DNA of 39,820 nt from 2-02-FULL-66-14 sp037443705. GTDB lineage: Bacteria; Pseudomonadota; Gammaproteobacteria; Burkholderiales; SG8-39. Positions 17,087-23,574 of the stretch are shown piece by piece; positions within the stretch are counted from its first letter, which is position 1; each line of letters starts with the position of its first letter. The notes beneath the pieces are model-generated. The model was not told the origin of the DNA. It worked only from the letters and a program-made list of their open reading frames with translations, and did not search any database. The DNA is taken from the NCBI GenBank assembly GCA_037443705.1, contig JBBINV010000036.1, positions 1 through 39,820 of the forward strand, in the 5' to 3' direction. The translations under genes were made by a program, and so were the position numbers.

Positions 17087-18373
17087 ATGGCCGCCGTTCC
17101 CCGTGCATTCGAACCCGCCCTCGCGCAGGACGTGCGCCCGCGCGAGGTGTGGGCGTGGAGCATGTACGACTTCGCGAACTCGGGCTACACGACGGTGGTG
17201 ATCACCGCCGTGTTCAACGCGTACTTCGTGGCGGGGATCGCGGGCAAGGCGCCGTGGGCGACGTTCGCGTGGACCGCGGCGCTGTCGGTTTCGTACGCGG
17301 CGGTGCTCATGAGCGCGCCCCTCGTGGGGGCCTGGGCCGACGCGCACGCGGCCAAGAAGCGGCTGCTGCTGCTCGCGACCGCGGGTTGCGTTTTCTTCAC
17401 TGCACTGCTTTTTTTCGCCGGGCCGGGAAACGTCGCCCTTGCGGTGGCGCTCGTCATCCTCTCCAACTTCTTCTTCGCCACGGGCGAGAACCTGATCGCG
17501 GCGTTCCTGCCCGAGCTCGCGTCCTCCAAGGCGATGGGGCGCGTCTCGGGCTGGGGCTGGGCATTCGGCTATCTCGGCGGACTGGTCGCGCTGGGGATCT
17601 GTCTTTTCTACATTTCGATTTCGCAACAAGCCGGACGGACAGCCGAACAGTTCGTCCCGGTCACGATGCTGATCACGGCAGCGCTGTTCGCGCTGTGCGC
17701 CGCGCCGACGTTCCTCTTTTTGAAGGAGCGGGCCGTGCCGAGGCCGGCCGACGGCAAGGCGTGGGCGCGGGTGATGCACACCCTTCAGCACGCGCGGGAA
17801 TACCGCGACCTGCGGCAGTTTCTCGTCTGCATCCTCTTCTACCAGGCGGGCATCATGGCGGTGGTGGCGCTCGCCGCGATCTACGCGCAGGAGGCGATGA
17901 AGTTCACCACGCAGCAGACGATCGTGCTGATCCTGGTCGTCAACGTCACCGCGGCGCTCGGCGCTTTCGGGTTCGGCTACCTGCAGGACGCGATCGGGCA
18001 CGTACGCGCGATGGCGCTGATCCTCGCCGGCTGGATCGTCATGATCGCGCTCGCCTACTTGGCGGGCGACGCGCCCACCTTCTGGGCCGCGGCGAACCTC
18101 GCGGGCCTCTGCATGGGCTCGTCACAGGCCGCGGGGCGCGCAATCGTGGGCTACCTCTCGCCGCCGGCGCGCCTCGCAGAGTTCTTCGGGCTGTGGGGCC
18201 TGGCGGTGAAAGCCGCCTCGATTTTCGGGCCGCTCACCTACGGCGCGGTCACCTGGACATTCGCGGGCGATCATCGCCGCGGCATCCTCGCGGTGGGCGC
18301 GTATTTCGTTGTCGGCCTTGCGCTGCTCGGTGGGCTCGACGTCGAGCGCGGGCGGCGCGCAGCGCTGGGTTGA
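17087..18373 (+). CDS. UMF1/Atg22-type MFS transporter
   Basis: 428 residues with about 12 predicted membrane segments. The N-terminal WAWSMYDFANSGYTTVVITAVFNAYF is the hallmark of the UMF1 (Atg22-like) branch of the major facilitator superfamily. A cytoplasmic loop (FLKERAVPRPADGKAWARV) separates the two halves. In yeast the family exports amino acids from the vacuole; bacterial substrates are largely unknown. ATG 17087 is used because the conserved N-terminus begins right after it; an open frame continues upstream through the divergent ligase gene. TACAAT at 17076-17081 is a good -10 match but lies only 5 nt before the start, so it may instead belong to a leaderless transcript or be fortuitous. 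The aldolase gene starts 4 nt after the stop. Confidence 0.87.
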   Translation: MAAVPRAFEPALAQDVRPREVWAWSMYDFANSGYTTVVITAVFNAYFVAGIAGKAPWATFAWTAALSVSYAAVLMSAPLVGAWADAHAAKKRLLLLATAGCVFFTALLFFAGPGNVALAVALVILSNFFFATGENLIAAFLPELASSKAMGRVSGWGWAFGYLGGLVALGICLFYISISQQAGRTAEQFVPVTMLITAALFALCAAPTFLFLKERAVPRPADGKAWARVMHTLQHAREYRDLRQFLVCILFYQAGIMAVVALAAIYAQEAMKFTTQQTIVLILVVNVTAALGAFGFGYLQDAIGHVRAMALILAGWIVMIALAYLAGDAPTFWAAANLAGLCMGSSQAAGRAIVGYLSPPARLAEFFGLWGLAVKAASIFGPLTYGAVTWTFAGDHRRGILAVGAYFVVGLALLGGLDVERGRRAALG

Positions 18374-18377
18374 ACGG

Positions 18378-19271
18378 ATGCAGGAAACGGATTTTCACGG
18401 CGTCTTCCCGTATCTCGTCTCCCCCATCGACGAGAACGGCGGGGTGAAAGCCTCCGTCCTGAAGACCCTGTGCAACGACCTCATCGCCGCGGGCGTACAC
18501 GGGCTCACGCCGCTCGGCTCGACGGGCGAGTTCGCGTATCTCTCGCGGGCGCAGAAGCGGCGCGTGGTCGAGGTGACGCTCGATGCGGCGGCGGGGCGCG
18601 TGCCGGTGGTGGCGGGCGTGGCCTCCACCACGACGGCGGACGCGGTAGCGCAGGCGCGCGAATTCGAGCGCCTGGGGTGCGACGGCATCCTCGCGATCCT
18701 GGAAGCGTACTTCCCGGTGCCCGATGACGGCGTGGTCTCGTATTTCGAGGCGATCGCGAACGCAGTTTCGCTTCCCCTGGTGCTCTACACGAACCCGAAT
18801 TTCCAGCGCTCGGACCTGAGCCTTCACGCAATCGTGCGCCTTTCGCACGTGCCGAACGTCCGCTACCTCAAGGACGCCTCGTTCAACACGGGCCGGCTGC
18901 TCTCGATCCTGAACGCCGTGGAAGGAAGGATGAAGGTGTTCGCCGCCTCGTCGCACGTGCCGGCGTGCGTGATGCTTCTCGGGGGCGTGGGCTGGATGGC
19001 GGGGCCTGCGTGCGTGGCGGCGCGCCAGAGTGTCGCGCTGTACGAAGCGTGCCGGCGGCGCGACTGGGACGAGGCGATGCGGCTCCAGCGGCCGCTCTGG
19101 TCGCTCAACCAGGCGTTCGCGAGGCACAGCCTCGCGGCGTGCATCAAGGGCGCGCTCGAGCTCCAGGGCTACGCGGTGGGCGCGCCGCTTGCGCCGCAGC
19201 CGCCGCTCTCGGCCGCCGGGATCGAGGAGGTTCGCGCCGCGCTCGCCGCGATCGGCGCGCTGCGGGAGTAA
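18378..19271 (+). CDS. Dihydrodipicolinate synthase (DapA)-family aldolase/lyase
   Basis: 297 residues. Features of the class I aldolase TIM barrel are the GSTGEF motif (GTTGE in DapA), Tyr137 in LYTNP, and the Schiff-base Lys165 in RYLKDASFNTG. The central catalytic set is complete, so it should condense or cleave an alpha-keto acid. True DapA, N-acetylneuraminate lyase and several sugar-acid aldolases share this layout, so the substrate cannot be fixed. The setting argues against the housekeeping lysine enzyme: the gene is coupled (4 nt) to an UMF1 transporter, suggesting a catabolic or exporter-linked role. Confidence 0.87.
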   Translation: MQETDFHGVFPYLVSPIDENGGVKASVLKTLCNDLIAAGVHGLTPLGSTGEFAYLSRAQKRRVVEVTLDAAAGRVPVVAGVASTTTADAVAQAREFERLGCDGILAILEAYFPVPDDGVVSYFEAIANAVSLPLVLYTNPNFQRSDLSLHAIVRLSHVPNVRYLKDASFNTGRLLSILNAVEGRMKVFAASSHVPACVMLLGGVGWMAGPACVAARQSVALYEACRRRDWDEAMRLQRPLWSLNQAFARHSLAACIKGALELQGYAVGAPLAPQPPLSAAGIEEVRAALAAIGALRE

Positions 19272-19312
19272 ACTTCGGTCCCGCTTCGAAAATCACTTGA
19301 GGAGATGATCCC

Positions 19313-19822
19313 ATGACGATCAAGGTCGGCGACCGCCTGCCCGAGGGCAAGCTCAGCGAATCCGCGGGCTGGGACGACGGCACCAACTGCCCGATGCGGC
19401 CCAGCGAGGTCTCGGTGACGGAAGCCGCGAAGGGCAAGAAGATCGCGATCTTCGGGCTTCCGGGCGCGTTCACGCCGACCTGCTCGGCCAAGCACGTGCC
19501 GAGCTACCTCGCCAACCTCGACAAGCTGAAGGCGAAGGGCGTGAGCGAGATCTGGTGCGTGGCGGTGAACGACGGCTACGTCATGCAGGCCTGGGGCCGG
19601 CAGGAACAGGCCACCGGCAAGATCCGGATGCTGGGCGACGGCAGCGGCCTCTGGACCAGGGCGCTCGGGCTCGAGCTCGACCTCACCGGCGGCGGCATGG
19701 GCGTTCGCATGAAGCGCTTCTCGATGCTCGTTGACGACGGCGTGGTGAAGAGCCTCAACATCGAGGCGCCCGGCAAGTTCGAGGTCTCGGGCGCGGAGAC
19801 GCTGCTCGCGCAGCTCGGCTAG
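19313..19822 (+). CDS. Peroxiredoxin, Prx5/hybrid-Prx type
   Basis: 169 residues. The active-site motif PGAFTPTCS places the peroxidatic cysteine at Cys57, as in Prx5-type thiol peroxidases, which reduce hydrogen peroxide and alkyl hydroperoxides using glutathione or thioredoxin. A further Cys (EIWCVAVNDGYVMQAWG) occurs in the usual helix. There is no fused glutaredoxin domain. The ribosome site TGAGGAGATG lies just upstream of the ATG. It follows the aldolase by 41 nt, so it may be read through from that operon or have its own promoter. Its stop overlaps the stop of the opposite-strand gene in the sequence CTAG. Confidence 0.93.
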   Translation: MTIKVGDRLPEGKLSESAGWDDGTNCPMRPSEVSVTEAAKGKKIAIFGLPGAFTPTCSAKHVPSYLANLDKLKAKGVSEIWCVAVNDGYVMQAWGRQEQATGKIRMLGDGSGLWTRALGLELDLTGGGMGVRMKRFSMLVDDGVVKSLNIEAPGKFEVSGAETLLAQLG

Positions 19823-20130
19823 ATCAGGCGCGAGACGGTCTGATAGGCGCGGATGGCGTTGCGCACGTAACTGTCCCGGATCGATTCCGGGGCGATGGTC
19901 GGGCTGGCCGCAGGGATTGCGGCGGCCGCGCCGAGCGTCACGCGGGTGGAGGCCTCGATCAGCTTCCGGGTGCGCTCGAGCAGCACGTTGAGCGCGCCCG
20001 GATCCTCGAGATCGATGTTGAGGGCTTTCGCCGCGCCGGCGACCCGCGGATCGCGCAGTGCCCGCGCGAACGCACCGGCTGCGCCGTCCGTCGCGCCCGC
20101 GATCCGCGCGACCTGCGCGATCGTCGTCAC
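19819..20130 (-). CDS. Small unknown protein, second gene of a coupled pair
   Basis: 103 residues, mostly helical, rich in Ala. No family is recognised with confidence. Visible features are a helical N-terminal half (TIAQVARIAGATDGAAGAFARALRDPRV), a middle helix LLERTRKLIEASTRV, and a C-terminal amphipathic helix ESIRDSYVRNAIRAYQTVSRLI. The last helix resembles the C-terminal VRNKxxxAYQExM motif of the flagellar/type III rod protein FliE, and the length (about 104) also fits, but the rest of the protein gives no clear support. It starts with GTG, which overlaps the stop of the preceding gene as GTGA, and it has no independent ribosome site. No flagellar or type III genes are in the window. 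No signal peptide is seen. Confidence 0.6.
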   Translation of the reverse strand: MTTIAQVARIAGATDGAAGAFARALRDPRVAGAAKALNIDLEDPGALNVLLERTRKLIEASTRVTLGAAAAIPAASPTIAPESIRDSYVRNAIRAYQTVSRLI

Positions 20131-20444
20131 GAGGGCGCGGTGCCGGGATCCAGGAGCTGGAGGATCAGCGCGATGAGGAGCGCCTGCGCCAGTTCACTGA
20201 GCGTCGACTCGCCGTCCTTCCCGTCCATCGCAAAGAGCGCGACCGCCGCATCCGAGAGCTGCACCTGCGTGCTCGCCGGAAGCCCGGAGTCCGCGATCGC
20301 GCCCAGAAGCTCGCCCATCGAGCTCGCCGAGGCCGCCACCGCGACGAGCCGGCCGATCCCCGCTCCGCCGGGGCCTGCCGCAATCATGTCCGCCCAGGCG
20401 GCGAGTCCTGCGCTGCTGCCAGCACCGATTGCATCGATTCGCAT
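20127..20444 (-). CDS. Small unknown Ala/Gly-rich protein, first gene of a coupled pair
   Basis: 105 residues. Not recognised. The ATG at 20444 has a very strong ribosome site, GAGGAGG, 8 nt upstream, so it is probably well expressed. The sequence is Ala/Gly/Ser-rich (IGAGSSAGLAAWADMIAAGP) with a hydrophobic C-terminal helix LAQALLIALILQLL. A stretch FAMDGKDGESTLSEL is loosely like an EF-hand loop, but position 1 is not acidic. No N-terminal signal peptide is seen. The next small gene overlaps it by GTGA, so the two are made together. The layout, two small helical proteins with strong translation, would suit structural or exported subunits, but nothing here proves it. Confidence 0.65.
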   Translation of the reverse strand: MRIDAIGAGSSAGLAAWADMIAAGPGGAGIGRLVAVAASASSMGELLGAIADSGLPASTQVQLSDAAVALFAMDGKDGESTLSELAQALLIALILQLLDPGTAPS

Positions 20445-20453
20445 CTCGATTTC

Positions 20454-20506
20454 CTCCTCGGGGGGTCGAGCGCGCGATGCTAGTAGGAATTTCTCCTGCG
20501 CGTTGC
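20454..20506 (-). promoter_or_regulatory. Possible promoter of the small unknown operon
   Basis: On the minus strand, between the htpG stop and the first small gene, TTGCAA is followed after 17 nt by TACTAG, a moderate match to a sigma70 -35/-10 pair (4 of 6 and about 3 of 6). The -10 box lies about 35 nt upstream of the start codon, and the ribosome site GAGGAGG follows. A short inverted repeat AGGA...TCCT falls in the spacer. Confidence 0.3.
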
Positions 20507-20524
20507 AAGGCTTTGTGCGAATTG

Positions 20525-22438
20525 TCAGGATTTGTCGGCGGACGCCGCGAGCAACAGCGCGTTCATGCGCCTGACGAACCCCGCGGGATCGTCGAGCGGC
20601 GCGCCTTCGGCGAGCCGGGCCTGCTCGAAGAGGAGCAGCGCCCAGTCGGCGAAGCGCGCCTCTTCGCGCTGCATCCGGAGCACGATCGGGTGCGCGGGGT
20701 TCACCTCGAGGATCGGCTTCGATTCGGGCGCCTGCTGGCCCGCCGCACGAAGCAGCCGGGCGAGATTCGCGCTCATGTCGTACTCGTCGGCCACCAGGCA
20801 CGCGGGCGAGTCGGTGAGGCGCTGCGTGATCCGGACGTCCTTGACCCTTTCGCCGAGCGAGTCCCTGATTTTCGAGACGAGATCGCGGAGCTCGCGGGAT
20901 TTTTCCCGGATCGATTCCTTCTCGGCCTGGTCGGACAGATCCCCCAGATCCAGCCCCCCGCGCGCGACCGAGGCGAGCTTCCTTCCTTCGAACTCCGGGA
21001 GGTTCGCAACGACCCATTCGTCCACGCGGTCGGAGAGGAGCAGCACCTCGATGCCCTTCTTGCGGAACACCTCGAGGTGGGGGCTGGAGCGCGCCGCGGC
21101 ATGCGACTCGGCGGTGAGGTACCAGATGCGGTCCTGGCCCGGCTTCATGCGGGCCGCGTAGTCGGCGAGCGACACGGCCTGCGCCTCGCCCTCCGAGGCG
21201 GTAGACGAGAACCGCAGGAGCCTGGCGATGCGCTCGCGGTTCGCGGGGTCTTCGCCCACGCCCTCCTTGAACGCGCGCCCGAACTCGCGCCAGAACGCGG
21301 CGTACTTGTCCGGCTCCTTCTCCGCCAGGTCCTCCAGCAGCCCGAGCACGCGCTTCACGCAACCGGCGCGGATCGCTTCGAGATCCCGGCTTTGCTGAAG
21401 GATCTCGCGCGAGACGTTGAGCGGCAGATCGGCCGCGTCGATCACGCCGCGCACGAAGCGCAGGTACGCCGGCATCAGGTGCTCGGCATCCTCCATGATG
21501 AAGACGCGCTTCACGTAGAGCTTCACGCCGTGGCGCCCGTGGCGATCCCACAGGTCGAAGGGCGCGCGCCCCGGGATGTAAAGCAGCTGCGTGTACTCGT
21601 GCCGCCCCTCCACGCGGGCGTGCGCCCAGGCGAGCGGGTCCTCGAAATCGTGCGCCACGTGCTTGTAGAACTCGCGGTACTGCTCCTCGGTGATGCCGCC
21701 CTTCGGCCTCGCCCAAAGGGCCCCGCCCTGATTGAGCGTTTCATCCTTTCCCGGCATCAGCTCCTTCGTCACCGGGTCGAGCTTCGACTCGCCCACCAGG
21801 ACAATCGGAAGGCCGATGTGATCGGAGTACTTGCGCACGATCTCCTTCACACGCCAGGGCTCGAGGAGCTCGTCCTCGCCTTCGCGGAGATGGAGCGTCA
21901 CCTCGGTCCCGCGCGCGCGCCGCTCCACGCCTTCCACGCTGTACTCGCCCGCACCGTCGGACTCCCAGCGTACGCCTTCGGCCGCAGCCAGCCCGGCGCG
22001 CCGGGTGGCGAGCGTGACGCGGTCCGCGACGATGAACGAGGAGTAGAACCCGACGCCGAACTGCCCGATCAGGCGCACATCCTTCTGCGCCTCGCCCGAG
22101 AGCTTCGAGAGGAACTCCCTGGTGCCCGATTTGGCGATCGTGCCGATATTGGCGATCACCTCGTCGCGCGACATCCCGATGCCGTTGTCCGAGACCGAGA
22201 TCGTGCGCGCTCCCTTGTCGATGCGGATCCGGATCGAAAGCTCCGGGTCTGCCTCGTAGAGGGCCGGATGCGCGATCGCCTCGAAGCGCAGCTTGTCGGC
22301 GGCATCCGACGCGTTCGAGATCAATTCCCGCAAAAAGATCTCCCTGTTGCTGTAAAGCGAATGGATCATGAGGTCGAGGAGCTGCCGGACCTCCGCCTGG
22401 AATCCGAGGGTCTGTTTCGCCGTTGCCGGGTTCTCCAT
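20525..22438 (-). CDS. htpG: Hsp90-family chaperone HtpG
   Basis: 637 residues, close to the about 624 of E. coli HtpG. The GHKL ATPase domain is complete: ELISNASDAADKLRFEAI holds the ATP-binding Asn and Asp, followed by DNGIGMSRDEV and GQFGVGFYSSFIVADRV. The middle domain contains the family stretch FDLWDRHGRHGVKLYVKRVFIMEDAEHLMPAYLRFVRGVID, and the C-terminal dimerisation domain ends at ADKS. HtpG is a cytosolic dimer that remodels client proteins under heat or other stress. The minus-strand leader shows no obvious sigma32 promoter. It diverges from azlC across 43 bp. Confidence 0.96.
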   Translation of the reverse strand: MENPATAKQTLGFQAEVRQLLDLMIHSLYSNREIFLRELISNASDAADKLRFEAIAHPALYEADPELSIRIRIDKGARTISVSDNGIGMSRDEVIANIGTIAKSGTREFLSKLSGEAQKDVRLIGQFGVGFYSSFIVADRVTLATRRAGLAAAEGVRWESDGAGEYSVEGVERRARGTEVTLHLREGEDELLEPWRVKEIVRKYSDHIGLPIVLVGESKLDPVTKELMPGKDETLNQGGALWARPKGGITEEQYREFYKHVAHDFEDPLAWAHARVEGRHEYTQLLYIPGRAPFDLWDRHGRHGVKLYVKRVFIMEDAEHLMPAYLRFVRGVIDAADLPLNVSREILQQSRDLEAIRAGCVKRVLGLLEDLAEKEPDKYAAFWREFGRAFKEGVGEDPANRERIARLLRFSSTASEGEAQAVSLADYAARMKPGQDRIWYLTAESHAAARSSPHLEVFRKKGIEVLLLSDRVDEWVVANLPEFEGRKLASVARGGLDLGDLSDQAEKESIREKSRELRDLVSKIRDSLGERVKDVRITQRLTDSPACLVADEYDMSANLARLLRAAGQQAPESKPILEVNPAHPIVLRMQREEARFADWALLLFEQARLAEGAPLDDPAGFVRRMNALLLAASADKS

Positions 22439-22481
22439 GGAATCGACGTCGTGAAATTCGAGATAATTGAATCAATCAGGA

Positions 22482-23171
22482 ATGATAGTCGATCGACCCG
22501 CGTTCGCGGCGGGCCTGCGCGCGAGCCTGCCGGTGCTGCCCGGGATCGCGCCCTTCGGCATGATCTGCGGGGTGGCGATGGTCGCGGGCGGCATCGCGCC
22601 GCTCGCCGCCGTGCTGATGTCGCTCGTCGTGTTCGCGGGCGCCTCGATGCTCGCGGCGAGCCAGCTGCTCGCCTCCGGCGCGCCGGTGTTGCTGGTCGTG
22701 GCGACGGCGTTCTTCATCAACCTGCGATTCATGATGTACAGCGCCTCCGTGCGGCTGCATCTGGGGGACCTGCCGCTGCGATGGCGGCTGCTGGTGGCGT
22801 ACCTGCTGGCCGACAACCCGTACGCGCTTTGCATGGCGCGCTTCGCCGACCATCCCGACGACCGCGGCAAGCCGGGCTTCTACCTCGGCGCCACCGTCCC
22901 GGTGTGGCTTTGCTGGCAGGCCGCGGTGATCGGGGGGGTGCTCCTCGGCGCAGGCCTGCCGGCCGCCTGGAAGCTCGAATTCGCGGCGCCCCTTGCCTTC
23001 ATCGCGATCTCGGTGCCGCTTCTTCGCGACCGCGCCATGGTCGCAGCGGCGCTCGCGGCGGGCGCGACCGTGGTTCTCGCGCACGCCCTGCCGCTTCGCA
23101 CGGGGCTCATGCTCGCGGCGCTCGCCGGGATTGCGGCAGGGCTGCTGGCCGAGCGCCGGTGCGCCGCATGA
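22482..23171 (+). CDS. azlC: AzlC-family branched-chain amino acid exporter subunit
   Basis: 229 residues with about 6-7 membrane segments. The family signatures are GIAPFGMICGVAMV near the N-terminus and FFINLRFMMYSASV in the middle, followed by ADNPYALCMARF. AzlC and AzlD form a two-part exporter for branched-chain amino acids in the inner membrane. The ATG at 22482 is used; TTG 22467 would add five residues. GATAAT at 22462-22467 is a good -10 match, which suits a start at 22482. The partner azlD lies 85 nt downstream, an unusually long gap that is filled by a REP-like hairpin. Confidence 0.9.
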   Translation: MIVDRPAFAAGLRASLPVLPGIAPFGMICGVAMVAGGIAPLAAVLMSLVVFAGASMLAASQLLASGAPVLLVVATAFFINLRFMMYSASVRLHLGDLPLRWRLLVAYLLADNPYALCMARFADHPDDRGKPGFYLGATVPVWLCWQAAVIGGVLLGAGLPAAWKLEFAAPLAFIAISVPLLRDRAMVAAALAAGATVVLAHALPLRTGLMLAALAGIAAGLLAERRCAA

Positions 23172-23178
23172 GCGGGCA

Positions 23179-23255
23179 CGAAAAACCGGGACAGACCCGG
23201 ATTTTCGGTAGGCTATGCGTGTTCGGCCGAAATCCCGGTCTGTCCCGGTTCTTCG
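23179..23255. repeat. REP/MITE-like imperfect hairpin between azlC and azlD
   Basis: Arms at 23179-23208 and 23227-23255 are inverted copies of about 30 and 29 nt, differing at two bases and a one-base gap, with an 18-nt loop. Each arm holds the core ACCGGGACAGACC. The long, nearly perfect, GC-rich arms and their position between two genes that normally overlap indicate a REP/BIME-type element or a small non-autonomous insertion. The RNA would fold into a strong hairpin and could reduce transcription or translation of azlD. No target-site duplication is obvious. Confidence 0.75.
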
Positions 23256-23256
23256 C

Positions 23257-23574
23257 ATGAGCGTCTGGCTCGCGATGATCGGGATGGCGGCGGTCACCTA
23301 CGGCCTGCGTGCCTCGTTCCTGGTGCTCCCCGAGAAAGTGCGGCTGCCCGAGCTCGCGCGCCGGGCGCTGCGCTATGTGCCTGCCGCGGTCCTCACCGCG
23401 ATCTGGGCGCCGGAACTTCTGGTACGTTCCGGGAGTCTGTCCATCGCACTCGGCAACGAGCGGCTGCTGGCGGGTGTGGCGGCGATTCTCATCGCCTGGC
23501 GTTTCCGCAATACTTTCGTAACGATCGCGGCCGGGATGGCCGCGCTGCACTTTTTCGGGCTATTGATCCGTTGA
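23257..23574 (+). CDS. azlD: AzlD-family branched-chain amino acid exporter subunit
   Basis: 105 residues with about three to four membrane segments; VWLAMIGMAAVTYGLRASFLVL and LARRALRYVPAAVLTAIWAPELL match the AzlD family, the small partner of AzlC. The ATG at 23257 is right after the hairpin; an open frame upstream to 23215 is part of the repeat. No clear ribosome site is visible, since the upstream bases belong to the hairpin arm, so translation may be reduced. The stop overlaps the TTG start of the next gene as TTGA. Confidence 0.9.
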   Translation: MSVWLAMIGMAAVTYGLRASFLVLPEKVRLPELARRALRYVPAAVLTAIWAPELLVRSGSLSIALGNERLLAGVAAILIAWRFRNTFVTIAAGMAALHFFGLLIR

